DNA from: Sphingomonas bacterium
Lineage (GTDB): Bacteria > Pseudomonadota > Alphaproteobacteria > Sphingomonadales > Sphingomonadaceae
DNA length: 55,193 nt
Reading direction: 5' to 3'
NCBI RefSeq assembly: GCF_028292925.1
Contig: NZ_JAQGLK010000035.1
Span: 1-55,193 of the forward strand
Shown: piece by piece, positions 24,414-33,572 of the stretch
How the letters are laid out: each line of letters opens with the position of its first letter
How positions within the stretch are numbered: position 1 is the stretch's first letter
Position numbers and translations under genes: made by a program
Notes under the pieces: generated by a model
Databases searched by the model: none
Told to the model about the DNA's origin: nothing
The model's input: the letters and a program-made list of their open reading frames with translations, nothing else

Positions 24414-25855
24414 TGCGGCCTGCGCGCGCCTTGCTGCTGCTCGCCGCCGCCGCCGCCGCGCTCGGGGGCTGCAGGCAGCCGGCAAAGGACGGTCCGATCG
24501 ATGTAAGCGCGATCGGCGCGGCGCCCGCGCTCCGCGATGCCAACCGCGCGGCGCTCCAGCCGAACGATCGCGTGCTGCTCGGTGCCGTGGCGCAGGGCCT
24601 CGTCCGCTTCGATGGCAACGGGCAGATCGATCCCGGCGTCGCGCGGCGCTGGGCCGTGTCCGACGACGGGCTCTATTACACGTTCCGCATCGATGCCGGC
24701 GGCCGCGTCGATGCCGGGGCGGTCGCCGCCAGCCTGCGCCGCGCGATCGGCCGTGCGAGCCGGAACGCGCTGAAGCCGGTGCTGGGCGCGATCGACGAGA
24801 TCGTCGCCGTCACGCCCGAGGTGGTCGAGATCCGGCTGCATGCGCCGCGGCCCAACCTGCTCCAGCTGCTCGCGCAGCCGGAACTCGCGCTCCGGGTCGG
24901 CGCGGGGGGCGCAGGGCCGTTCCGGATCACGGCACGCGACGCGCATTCGCTGCTGCTGGCCCCGGTCGCGGCCGAGCCGGCAGCGCCCGGCACGCCGATT
25001 CCGGGCGAGGTCCGGCTGTGGGCGGAGCGGGCGGCACTCGCGATCGCCCGGTTCGGCGCGGGCCGCTCGTCCGTGGTGCTCGGCGGAAGTTTCAACGATC
25101 TGCCGATCCTCCGGCAATCCCGCATCGATGCGCGGCTGCTGCGCATCGATCCTGTGTCCGGGCTGTTCGGGCTGACCTTTGCCGATACGTCGGGTTTTGC
25201 CGGCAGCAGCGAGAACCGCCGCGCACTGGCAATGGCGATCGATCGGGAACGCCTGACCGCAGCCTTTGACGGCGCGGAATGGCGGAGCAATGCGACCTTG
25301 CTGCCGCCCGGTGTCGCCGATCTGCCTACCCCTGCCCGGCCCGACTGGATCGATACGCCGCTCGATGCGCGCCAGGCTCTCGCCCGCGCGACGGTGGCGC
25401 GCTGGACCGAGGAGCAACAGGGCGCGGCGCCGACGATCCGGATCGCGCTGCCCGTCGGGCCGGGCGCCAACCTGCTGTTCGCCGCGCTCCGGCGCGACTG
25501 GCGCGGGATCGGGGTTCGCGCCGAGCGTGTCGCACCCGACTCGCCGGCCGACGTGCGGTTGATCGATGCCGTCGCCCCCGCCGACGTTGCCAGCTGGTAT
25601 CTGCGTCGTTTCACGTGCGATCTCAGCCGGGTGTGCAGCGAGGAGGCCGATGCGCTGCTGATCGCCGCACGCGATGCCACCACGCTGGCGGAGCGGGCGG
25701 GCTTCCTGGCCGGTGCGGATGCCCGGCTGACGGCGATCACCGCCTTCGTGCCGCTGGCGATGCCGCTACGCTGGTCGCTGGCCGAGCCCGGCCGCATTGG
25801 GCTTCAGCCCAACGCGCGCGGCATCCATCCGCTCGATCATCTGCGCGGGCGGTGA
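24413..25855 (+). CDS. Second, divergent substrate-binding lipoprotein (SBP family 5-like)
   Basis: A 480-residue lipoprotein (lipobox AALGGC) sharing the family-5 layout with the gene before it: DRVLLGAVAQGLVRFD, GVARRWAVSDDGLYYTFRID and a later ENRRALAMAIDRERL. It is more eroded than its neighbour; for example, the usual peptide-binding core between residues 200 and 300 is shortened. The ATG overlaps the previous stop (TGATG), so the pair is co-translated and may have arisen by duplication. It might form a two-protein binding unit or have taken a non-transport role. tRNA-Lys follows 61 bases downstream. Confidence 0.85.
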   Translation: MRPARALLLLAAAAAALGGCRQPAKDGPIDVSAIGAAPALRDANRAALQPNDRVLLGAVAQGLVRFDGNGQIDPGVARRWAVSDDGLYYTFRIDAGGRVDAGAVAASLRRAIGRASRNALKPVLGAIDEIVAVTPEVVEIRLHAPRPNLLQLLAQPELALRVGAGGAGPFRITARDAHSLLLAPVAAEPAAPGTPIPGEVRLWAERAALAIARFGAGRSSVVLGGSFNDLPILRQSRIDARLLRIDPVSGLFGLTFADTSGFAGSSENRRALAMAIDRERLTAAFDGAEWRSNATLLPPGVADLPTPARPDWIDTPLDARQALARATVARWTEEQQGAAPTIRIALPVGPGANLLFAALRRDWRGIGVRAERVAPDSPADVRLIDAVAPADVASWYLRRFTCDLSRVCSEEADALLIAARDATTLAERAGFLAGADARLTAITAFVPLAMPLRWSLAEPGRIGLQPNARGIHPLDHLRGR

Positions 25856-25916
25856 AGCACCGCTGCCGCATCGGTTGACCATCCGGCCCGCCACCAATAG
25901 GAGGCCGGGCGACGCG

Positions 25917-25992
25917 GGGCTCGTAGCTCAGTCGGTAGAGCAACGGACTTTTAATCTGTAGGTCCCGGGTTCGAATCCCGGCGAGCCCACCA
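25917..25992 (+). tRNA. tRNA-Lys (anticodon TTT)
   Basis: Acceptor stem GGGCTCG pairs with CGAGCCC, then A and an encoded CCA. The D-arm is AGCTCAGTCGGTAGAGC, the anticodon loop CTTTTAA has anticodon TTT, and the T-arm GGTTCGAATCC is standard. The gene is 76 bases long. Confidence 0.98.
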
Positions 25993-26004
25993 CGTCGGCC
26001 CATC

Positions 26005-27369
26005 GTGGGGCACCACACCGGCTCGTCGGCGGCTCGACCGGCTTCAGCTTCACACATTCGCTCATCGCAGCCAGTGCCGGCCCTTCTGCCGGGCGGCACC
26101 CCGCCCTATCTGGATAGCGACGTGATCGCCGATGTTCCGCCCCCTGCGCCGCCGCCGGCCATCGTGATCCCGGTGCCGCCGGCCCCGATCCTCCTGCCGC
26201 TCACGCCGCCGCCCGCCGCCACCGCCGATCCGCCGCCGGGACGGCTGCTCTCGACCATCGAGGCGCTTGCCCGAGACGCGCAGGAATATGCCGCCGCCAA
26301 CGCGGTGGGCGCCGACGAGGCGATGCGCCGCTTGCAGGCGCAGGAGGAGAGCATCGCCGTCACCGATCGCCTGGCCATCGCCTACCGCGATCGGCTGGCG
26401 GGGATCGCGATCGAACACAGCCCCGCCTACCGGATCATCGTCTTGCTCACCGGCAGCGAGGCGGTGCCCGATCAGAGCGTGTCCGCCGGCGGCCTGACGG
26501 TGCCGATCCTGTTTCGCACCGGCGCGGCGGCAACCCGCGATCGGCTGCTGGCGACGATCACCGAGCATCGGCTGGCGATACTGGATGCGTTGCCCGGCCC
26601 CGCCGGCGTGGGGATCGATCCGCGGAGCGGGGAGATCGTGGTGACGGTGAAGGCGCTGACCGGCGGGAGCGAGGAGGCGCTGGCGCGCTCGGCCGAGTTC
26701 AGCACGCTCACGGGTGTCCCGGTCCGCGTCCGCCTGCTGGATCAGACGGAAGCGAACCTCAGCGCGGTGGGCGGATCGCGTGTCGAGGGCATTGACGACA
26801 CGACCGGCCGGCGGGCCGCCTGCACCACCGGGTTCGTGGTGACCGATCAGGCGCGCACCGGCATCCTCACCGCCGCGCACTGCCCCTATACGCTGGTCTA
26901 TCGCGATCCTGCCGGCACGATCGTGCCGCTCACCCAGGCCGGGGCATGGGGCGCGCGCTACCAGGACGTCCAGATCCAGCTGGGCCCGACGGCCCTCTCC
27001 CCCCTGTTCTTCTCCGATCGCGAAAAGAGCGTGCTGCGCCCCGTCACGCGGTGGCGCAACCGGGCGAGCACCCGCGCCGGCGACGTGGTCTGCCACCGGG
27101 GCGAGCGGACCGGCTATAGCTGCGCGCAGATCGAACTCGTCGATTATGCGCCGCCGGGCGATCTGTGCGGCGGCCCATGCGACGCGACATGGGTAACCGT
27201 GGCCGGGCCGTCGTGCGGCGCGGGGGATAGCGGCGGCCCGGTATTCGCCGGCACGACGGCGTTCGGCATCCTGAAAGGCGGCAGCTACCGCCGCGACGGC
27301 GGCTGCACCTTCTATTACTATATGTCGACAGACTATCTGCCGGCCGGCTGGACCCTGCTGTACCGCTAG
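26005..27369 (+). CDS. Trypsin-like (S1) serine protease with proline-rich N-terminus; start uncertain
   Basis: Up to 454 residues. The C-terminal half is a chymotrypsin-fold protease: H292 in TAAHC, a probable Asp321 in YQDVQIQ, and S409 in GAGDSGGPV. Cysteines 273/293, 363/373 and 404 are placed for disulfides. Residues 80-250 resemble a pro-region of the streptogrisin/alpha-lytic type. Residues 43-78 are a proline-rich stretch. Disulfides and a pro-region imply export, yet no signal peptide is visible in this frame and the first possible codon is a GTG only 13 bases after tRNA-Lys. Either the true start is non-standard, export uses another route, or the 5' end is damaged. Confidence 0.8.
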   Translation: MGHHTGSSAARPASASHIRSSQPVPALLPGGTPPYLDSDVIADVPPPAPPPAIVIPVPPAPILLPLTPPPAATADPPPGRLLSTIEALARDAQEYAAANAVGADEAMRRLQAQEESIAVTDRLAIAYRDRLAGIAIEHSPAYRIIVLLTGSEAVPDQSVSAGGLTVPILFRTGAAATRDRLLATITEHRLAILDALPGPAGVGIDPRSGEIVVTVKALTGGSEEALARSAEFSTLTGVPVRVRLLDQTEANLSAVGGSRVEGIDDTTGRRAACTTGFVVTDQARTGILTAAHCPYTLVYRDPAGTIVPLTQAGAWGARYQDVQIQLGPTALSPLFFSDREKSVLRPVTRWRNRASTRAGDVVCHRGERTGYSCAQIELVDYAPPGDLCGGPCDATWVTVAGPSCGAGDSGGPVFAGTTAFGILKGGSYRRDGGCTFYYYMSTDYLPAGWTLLYR

Positions 27370-27392
27370 GTGCTGACTGGCCCGGCCTGATC

Positions 27393-27435
27393 TGCCCGGC
27401 CCCGCTCCGCTGCCCGGCCCCGCTCCGCTGCCCGG
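27393..27435. repeat. Tandem 18-base repeat in the intergenic region
   Basis: The unit TGCCCGGCCCCGCTCCGC occurs twice without gap (27393-27410 and 27411-27428) and is followed by seven bases of a third copy. It lies in the 280-base gap between the S1 protease and S9 peptidase genes, 24 bases after the protease stop. I see nothing else in this gap apart from the ribosome site of the S9 gene. It could be a slippage product. Confidence 0.85.
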
Positions 27436-27649
27436 AATGAAACCACGACGGCGTTCTGCTCGGCCGATGGAGCGACGTCAGCCGGCGCGGGCCTGCCGCC
27501 CAGACACCTTGTTCCCAGGCCGCACTCCCGTCGTTCCCGGCGGCCCATTCACGGTGGCGATCCCGCGGCCCCGCACGCCGCCCGCATCGATGTTGACCCG
27601 ACTGCCGCCCCTTGCGACTGACCGGGGGAACGATTCCGAGGATTTGTCG

Positions 27650-29599
27650 ATGCTTCGTCCCCTGCTCGCCACCGCCGCGCTCGCCGCCGCGCTGCAACCC
27701 GCGGCCGCGCAGGTTTCCGCCCGGCCCGTGCCGCCCCCCGCCGTCGCCACCCGCCAGGTAGGAAGCGCCACGCTGGAGGGCGTGCCCGCCATCCCCGCCG
27801 ATGTCTCGGCTGCCGTGCAGAGATACCAGAACAGCCGCTCCGCCCTGTTCGAGGATTGGCTGCCCGACGGATCGATGCTCATAGCCACCCGCTTCGGTGC
27901 GACGCAGCAGATCCACCACGTCGCCGGCCCCGGCGCCGCGCGCACCCAGATCACCTTCGGCGATGAACCCGTCTCCGCGGCCCTCGCCATTCCCGGCAGC
28001 GATCGTTTCCTGCTCAGCCGCGACAATGGCGGGGACGAGTGGTTCCAGCTCTATGCGCGCGGGCTGACCGGCACGGCGACGCAGTTGACCGAACCCGCCA
28101 CCCGCAACGGATCGCCGGTGTTCAGCAAGGACGGGTCGTTGCTGGTCTGGTCGCGTGCCACCAAGGGCAGCGCCGCCTACAGCCTGCGCGCCCTGGATCC
28201 GCAGGCGGGCGGCCCCGCGCGCGAGATCTACAAGTCGGACGGGGCGATTTCCCCTGCGGCGATCACCCCGGACAAGGCCCGCTTGATCTTCGTGCGCGGC
28301 ATATCGAACCGCGAGGACCAGCTTTTCGAACTCGATCTCGCCAGCGGCAAGGCGACCCGCGTCGCTGCCAAGGCTGCCGCAGCGGTCTATCAGGATCCGC
28401 GCTACCTGCCCGGCGGCAAGAGCATCCTCGCCATTTCGGACCGCGACAGCGACACCCGCCGGCTGGTGGAGATCGACATCGCGACCGGGAGGATGACGGT
28501 GCTCACCCCCGATCTGAAGTGGGACGTCGAAAGCTACGACCTGAGCGACGATGGCCGCGTGCTGGCCTATTCGGTGAACGAGGACGGTTTTTCCCGCATC
28601 GTCGTGCAGGATCGCGTCACCCGCCGCGCTTTGCCCCAGCCGGCGGTGCCGAAGGGCGTGCTGACCGCGCTGAAGTTCACCCCCGACGGCAGGAGGCTGG
28701 CGATCGGGCTGACCGGCGCGGCCTCGGCCGGCGACGTCTGGGTGTGGGACATGGACGGTGCGCAGCTCGTGCGCTGGACGACGTCCGAGCTCGGCGAGCT
28801 CGATCCGGCCACCCTGGCGGAGCCCGAGCTGATCCGCTTCAAGTCGTTCGACGGGCTTTCCATTCCCGCTTTCGTCTACCGCCCCAAGGGGGTTGCCGCG
28901 GGAACGAAGACGCCCGTCATCATCGACATACATGGCGGGCCGGAGGCACAGACCCGGCCGATCTGGAACTACGGCGCGCAATATTTCGCCGATGTGCTGA
29001 AAGCGACGGTGATCCTGCCCAACGTCCGCGGCAGCGACGGTTACGGCAAGCGTTACCTGAACCTCGACAACGCCGAGAAGCGCGAGGATTCGGTGAAGGA
29101 TATCGGCGCGCTGATCGATTGGATCGGCACGCAGCCGGGACTCGATGCGGGCAAGGTCGCGGTGTACGGCCAATCCTATGGCGGCTACATGTCTCTGGCG
29201 GTGATGACGCACTATTCGGACAGGCTGGTCGGCGGGGTCGAACGCTACGGCATCAGCAACTGGGCGTCGTTCCTGAACAATACGGAGGCGTATCGCCGCG
29301 ACAATCGCCGCGCCGAATATGGCGACGAGCGGACGGCGAAGATGCAGGCCGTGTTTGCCAGGATCTCCCCGCTGGGCAATGTCGCGCGGATCACCAAGCC
29401 GATGCTGGTGATGCAGGGCGCGAACGATCCCCGCGTGCCGAAATCGGAGTCCGATCAGGTTGTCGCGCGGCTGCGCGCGAACGGCAACGATGCCTGGTAC
29501 GTCCTGTTCGCGGACGAGGGCCACGGCTTCCTGAAAAAACCGAACAATGATCTGCGCCGCGAAGTGGAGACGGTGTTCCTGCGCGGGCTGTTCCGTTGA
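27650..29599 (+). CDS. Exported S9-family prolyl oligopeptidase
   Basis: A 649-residue protein with a Sec signal peptide (LLATAALAAALQPAAAQ), an N-terminal beta-propeller (about 60-390) and a C-terminal alpha/beta-hydrolase domain. The catalytic triad is visible: Ser in GQSYGGYM (near 508), Asp in GANDPRV (near 591) and His in DEGHGF (near 624). DIHGGPEAQTRP carries the oxyanion region. The family cleaves short peptides, often after proline or by releasing dipeptides, here in the periplasm. GAGGA precedes ATG 27650. Its stop overlaps the TTG start of corA. Confidence 0.94.
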   Translation: MLRPLLATAALAAALQPAAAQVSARPVPPPAVATRQVGSATLEGVPAIPADVSAAVQRYQNSRSALFEDWLPDGSMLIATRFGATQQIHHVAGPGAARTQITFGDEPVSAALAIPGSDRFLLSRDNGGDEWFQLYARGLTGTATQLTEPATRNGSPVFSKDGSLLVWSRATKGSAAYSLRALDPQAGGPAREIYKSDGAISPAAITPDKARLIFVRGISNREDQLFELDLASGKATRVAAKAAAAVYQDPRYLPGGKSILAISDRDSDTRRLVEIDIATGRMTVLTPDLKWDVESYDLSDDGRVLAYSVNEDGFSRIVVQDRVTRRALPQPAVPKGVLTALKFTPDGRRLAIGLTGAASAGDVWVWDMDGAQLVRWTTSELGELDPATLAEPELIRFKSFDGLSIPAFVYRPKGVAAGTKTPVIIDIHGGPEAQTRPIWNYGAQYFADVLKATVILPNVRGSDGYGKRYLNLDNAEKREDSVKDIGALIDWIGTQPGLDAGKVAVYGQSYGGYMSLAVMTHYSDRLVGGVERYGISNWASFLNNTEAYRRDNRRAEYGDERTAKMQAVFARISPLGNVARITKPMLVMQGANDPRVPKSESDQVVARLRANGNDAWYVLFADEGHGFLKKPNNDLRREVETVFLRGLFR

Positions 29600-30564
29600 G
29601 CGTCGTCGCCGCCTACCTTTACCGTAACGGGCGGCGCGTCCGCGAGGTCGCGATCGACGAGCGCGTCGATTGCCCGGGGGACAAATCGGAATTCGTCTGG
29701 ATCGGCATCGCCGACCCCACCGAGGACGAGATGCGGACGCTGCAGCAATGCTACGATCTTCACCCGTTGGCGGTGGAGGACGCGATCAAGGCCGATCAGC
29801 TGCCGAAGGTCGACATCTATGGCGACCAATTGTTCGTCGTCGCGCGCACCGCCAACCTGGAAGGCGACGAAATACGCTACGGGGAAACCGCGATCTTCGT
29901 CGGCCACAGCCATATCATCAGCGTCCGCCACGGATCGGCGCGCCCGCACAAGATGCTGCGCGCGCAACTGGAGGCGGCGCCCGGCCAGCTCGTCCACGGC
30001 GTCGATTATGTGCTGCACGCCGTCCTCGATTTCGTCGTCGACGGCTATCTGCCGCTGATCGACACGATCGAGGACGAGGTGCTGGACATGGAACAGCGCA
30101 CGCTCGGCAGCTTCCTCGGGCGGGAAGAGATCAACCGCATCTTCACGCTGCGTCGCGAACTGATCCGCTTCGGCCGCGTGCTGGGGCCGATGGGCGAGGT
30201 CGCCGCCAAGTTCGTCCGGCTCGACCTGCCGTGCATCGATGCCGAGGCGCGTCCTTATTTCAGCGACGTGCTGGATCATGTCCGCCGCGTGCAGACGATG
30301 GTCGATGGCCTGCGCGAAGTGCTGACATCGGTGTTCGAGCTGAGCACGCTGCTGGAACAGCAGCGCACCGGCGATATCACCCGGCAGTTGGCGGCGTGGG
30401 CGGCCATCCTGGCAGTGCCGACGGCGATCGCCGGCATTTACGGCATGAACTTCCAGAACATGCCGGAACTGCGCACGCACTACGGCTATTTCGTCGTGCT
30501 GGGGGTGATCGCCGCGACCTGCGTGGCGCTCTACGTCCGCTTCCGCCGGGTCGGCTGGCTCTGA
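29596..30564 (+). CDS. corA: CorA-family divalent metal ion channel
   Basis: A 322-residue protein with a cytoplasmic alpha/beta domain, a long stalk helix and two C-terminal membrane helices. The first membrane helix ends with the selectivity motif YGMNFQNMP. The family takes up magnesium, sometimes cobalt, nickel or zinc. The start is a TTG at 29596 that overlaps the S9 peptidase stop (TTGA); the next Met is 45 residues in and would remove conserved sequence. Coupling to a peptidase gene has no obvious functional meaning. Confidence 0.93.
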   Translation: MSVVAAYLYRNGRRVREVAIDERVDCPGDKSEFVWIGIADPTEDEMRTLQQCYDLHPLAVEDAIKADQLPKVDIYGDQLFVVARTANLEGDEIRYGETAIFVGHSHIISVRHGSARPHKMLRAQLEAAPGQLVHGVDYVLHAVLDFVVDGYLPLIDTIEDEVLDMEQRTLGSFLGREEINRIFTLRRELIRFGRVLGPMGEVAAKFVRLDLPCIDAEARPYFSDVLDHVRRVQTMVDGLREVLTSVFELSTLLEQQRTGDITRQLAAWAAILAVPTAIAGIYGMNFQNMPELRTHYGYFVVLGVIAATCVALYVRFRRVGWL

Positions 30565-30583
30565 GCGCCGCCGCGCCTGGCGT

Positions 30584-33346
30584 TCAGGGCGGTGTCGGCG
30601 AACAGCGTAGCGCCCGGCCAGCGCCCCCCTCATCCGGGATCGGATCCGGCGCAGCGCTCCCCTTCCACACCTGCACCGCGGCGCGCCCGCGATTGTTCGC
30701 ATAGAACCGGCCGAGCGCGCCGGGCAGCATCGCATCGTTGACGAACAGTCGCAGCGTTCCCGTCATCTCCGGCGCGAACTGCGCAACGTATCCGCCGCTG
30801 TTCGGATCGCACACGAAGGGCGGCCGCTCGATCTGGACGTGGCGGCCGAACAATCCCTCGGGCAACCACGAACCGTGTGTTTCCTGCACCGCGACGATCG
30901 GCTGCAGCCACCCGGCCAGCGTCACCCGCCGGAACGGCATGGCGACCGCGTCCCGCCACCACGGCAGATCGGCCGAGTGGCCTATTCCGGGGCTCGCGGC
31001 AGCGTTGTGCTCCGACCAGCCTTCCGGCTCGTTCCGCCGCGGCCGGGCATTTCCCAGCACCGTCAGCCGGATCGAGTATTCCTCGCCTGCCTCCAGCGAT
31101 CGGCGCGCGCTGGTACAGGGCGATGCGATGTCCATCTCGAAGGTCGTCGCGCTTTTGCCCACAGGCGGATAGGCGGTCTTGTCCCGGCACAGCGCATCGA
31201 GGCGTTCGCTGAGCGGAAAGATCGCGACCAACGAAATGACGGCCGCCAGCAACAGCAGCGTGCCGAGGATCAGCGACCATCCCGCGATCGTCGGCGCGAT
31301 CCGCCACTTAAGCAGCACCGCCAGCCGCTGATACCAGTTCCGCTCGCGCAGCCGGGCGATGCGGGTGCGGCCCGGTGCCGGGGCGCCCCGCGGATCGTAT
31401 CCCAGCGCGACCCGCCACGCTTCCCGCGCGCGGCCGCGCAGCTTCAGGGAGTAGCTGCGGCTCCACCAGAACAGCAGAGTCAGCGCCAATCCCATCAGCA
31501 GCGCGAACAGGAAATTGCGCGAAAAGGCCTCGACCCACGGCCCCGCATAGCCGCCGCTGAGCCGATCGATCAGCGACAGGGCCGGCCCGGCAACGCAGCG
31601 TGCATCGGCGCAGAAGCGCCATGGATGCGCCGGGTCCAGCAACCTTTCCCAAAGCGGCATCGACAGCAGGAGCACGCACAGCAATGCGCTCAGGAAGTAT
31701 TGCATCCGGCGCACGCCGACCATGTCCCACGTCCGCTCCTGCCGCTCGAACCAGCCGTCCGGGCCGCGATCCTGGCGCCGCTCTTTGCGCATCGCCCTTG
31801 CGACGGTCACGTCCAGCGCCCGCTGGGAGAGCCCGCTCTTCTTGGCGAACACGACATCGAACCGCTGCGGCAGGCCGACGGGGGCGTAATTGTCCGTCCC
31901 GCTATGGATCCGCTCCACGACGCTTTCGTGCACGCGGACGGAGGTGAGCAGGCCGTGGTCGCCGCGGATATGATCCGCCAGCGCCGCGATCTCTTCCGAC
32001 GGATCGGTGTCCGGCCGATCCGCCACCGCGAAGTCGCGATCGGCTATCTCTGGATCGCGCGTCGCGCGGGTTACCCGCGCCAGCGCCTCCTGCTGGGGGA
32101 AGGCGGGATCGCGCCAGTCGACCATGGCTGCGATGCGTCGCGGCTGGTAGCGGTAATAGGCGCTCAGCCCGACGCGGCTGTCATGGATCGGGCCGTACAC
32201 GTTCGCCGTGGTGGCGATCCGCCGTTCCAGATCCGGCACCAGCCGCACCGCGCCGTCAAGTTCGTCGATCATCCACAGCAGGGAGACGAAACTGAGGCTC
32301 TCGTCCGGATAGCCGCCGCCGACATCGGCGTGCATGCCCGAAAACCAGACCTGCTTCAGCCGCCCATCCGGCACCTGCCGGATCTCCTCGTGTAACTTGC
32401 CGCCGCTCGCCACGCGAATGTGGCCGCCCCAGCGGACCAGCATTTCCTCGCGCACCTCGTCCCATAGCAGCGGCTGGAAGGCATCGCGTTCATCGTCCAG
32501 AGCCAGCGCGTGCCGGGCCTTGGCCACGCGTGGCGACAACTCGTAATTCGGCATCGTCAGTGGCCAGATCCAGTCGTCGATGCCGCGGGTTATCTCGATG
32601 ATCGGCCCGCCATAGGCCGCCACCGTGTCCCACACCCCCACGAAGGCAATATCGGTGAAGCAGTTGCGCGCCGGATCGTAGCGGATCCGCCCCGTGATCC
32701 GGCGATGCCGTTCGAGCACCCAGTCCCGCGCCGCACGGACGATACGGGCGACGGCGCGGGCCGGCGAGCGGTTGGGCCACGCCTCGCCGGCGAACGCGCG
32801 GTAGGCGGCACGGGCCAGGTAGGCGAGCTGATCCTCGTCGGCCGGCTGGTGGGGACTGGGGATTTCATCGGCCGTGCCGCCGCGCACGATGCCTTGCCGG
32901 GCAATCAGCCCGGTCAGCAGCCGGATGGTGAACGCGCCGCGGCTGAAACCGAACAGGAATATCTCGTCGCCCGGCATCCAGTTGCGGCAGAGATACTTGT
33001 AGAGCATCAGGATATTGGACTTCAGCCCGATGCCGAAGATCCCGCCGAGCATCGCCAGCGGACGGAAGGCCGACGTGCCGACGCCGTTGCTGTAGAACGC
33101 GATCTGCACCGGCGCGCCATCGCGCGCCGGGCCGAGATCGGCCGCTTCGTACAAGCGCCATACGTTGGTCTTGAACAGCTTGCCGCTGCTGTTCCCGGTC
33201 CCATCCGAAAACAGCAGGATGCGGCGCGGGGCGCGCCGTAGCGCCTGCATTGCCCCAGTAGCTAACGTGGCGAATGCCGTGGCGACCGATGCGCCTGCGT
33301 CGCTGCGATCCTGCCGATCGCCCCCCGCCGAAGTCACCGCTTCCAT
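30584..33346 (-). CDS. DUF2235 alpha/beta hydrolase with membrane segments
   Basis: About 920 residues. The N-terminal 450 form a DUF2235 domain: LLFSDGTGNSSG, the nucleophile elbow FGFSRGAF (near 134), GVWDTVAAYGG and WFSGMHADVGGGY with the candidate catalytic His. Known DUF2235 members include type VI secretion phospholipase effectors. Here the C-terminal half has three hydrophobic helices (near 550, 612 and 690) and a last domain of about 200 residues, so it looks like a resident membrane protein. No vgrG, immunity or secretion gene is nearby. ATG 33346 is preceded by GGGGGAAG; an ATG at 33484 is less likely. Convergent with corA, 19 bases apart. Confidence 0.85.
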   Translation of the reverse strand: MEAVTSAGGDRQDRSDAGASVATAFATLATGAMQALRRAPRRILLFSDGTGNSSGKLFKTNVWRLYEAADLGPARDGAPVQIAFYSNGVGTSAFRPLAMLGGIFGIGLKSNILMLYKYLCRNWMPGDEIFLFGFSRGAFTIRLLTGLIARQGIVRGGTADEIPSPHQPADEDQLAYLARAAYRAFAGEAWPNRSPARAVARIVRAARDWVLERHRRITGRIRYDPARNCFTDIAFVGVWDTVAAYGGPIIEITRGIDDWIWPLTMPNYELSPRVAKARHALALDDERDAFQPLLWDEVREEMLVRWGGHIRVASGGKLHEEIRQVPDGRLKQVWFSGMHADVGGGYPDESLSFVSLLWMIDELDGAVRLVPDLERRIATTANVYGPIHDSRVGLSAYYRYQPRRIAAMVDWRDPAFPQQEALARVTRATRDPEIADRDFAVADRPDTDPSEEIAALADHIRGDHGLLTSVRVHESVVERIHSGTDNYAPVGLPQRFDVVFAKKSGLSQRALDVTVARAMRKERRQDRGPDGWFERQERTWDMVGVRRMQYFLSALLCVLLLSMPLWERLLDPAHPWRFCADARCVAGPALSLIDRLSGGYAGPWVEAFSRNFLFALLMGLALTLLFWWSRSYSLKLRGRAREAWRVALGYDPRGAPAPGRTRIARLRERNWYQRLAVLLKWRIAPTIAGWSLILGTLLLLAAVISLVAIFPLSERLDALCRDKTAYPPVGKSATTFEMDIASPCTSARRSLEAGEEYSIRLTVLGNARPRRNEPEGWSEHNAAASPGIGHSADLPWWRDAVAMPFRRVTLAGWLQPIVAVQETHGSWLPEGLFGRHVQIERPPFVCDPNSGGYVAQFAPEMTGTLRLFVNDAMLPGALGRFYANNRGRAAVQVWKGSAAPDPIPDEGGAGRALRCSPTPP

Positions 33347-33388
33347 CTCGCTTCCCCCGAATCGACTGGAGCGGAGTGTGGATCGTGG

Positions 33389-33417
33389 AATACAACATCG
33401 CAACTGAGGGCCTTCAA
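33389..33417 (-). promoter_or_regulatory. Candidate promoter for the DUF2235 gene
   Basis: On the minus strand TTGAAG (33417-33412) and TGTATT (33394-33389) are separated by 17 bases, and the chosen ATG is 42 bases further on. Support is moderate; matches to consensus are partial. Confidence 0.3.
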
Positions 33418-33572
33418 CAACATCTGCCAGTTTGACTTGATATCCTTTCCCAACAACTTGGATTGTGCTTTTTCGGGATTTCACGGCCGGGATTGCGCGC
33501 GCATCGCCAGGCTGTCCCGCCCGTGCATTTCCGCGAGTGGCGCAACGATCCGCAGCCGCCTATATCCAGGGC

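Noticed and set aside
22732-25992. Integrated mobile island at tRNA genes
   Set aside because: No integrase, no direct repeat of a tRNA 3' end and no shift in base composition were seen; the two tRNAs are different.
30584-33346. Type VI secretion phospholipase effector
   Set aside because: Membrane helices and the absence of vgrG, PAAR, adaptor or immunity genes do not support an effector role.
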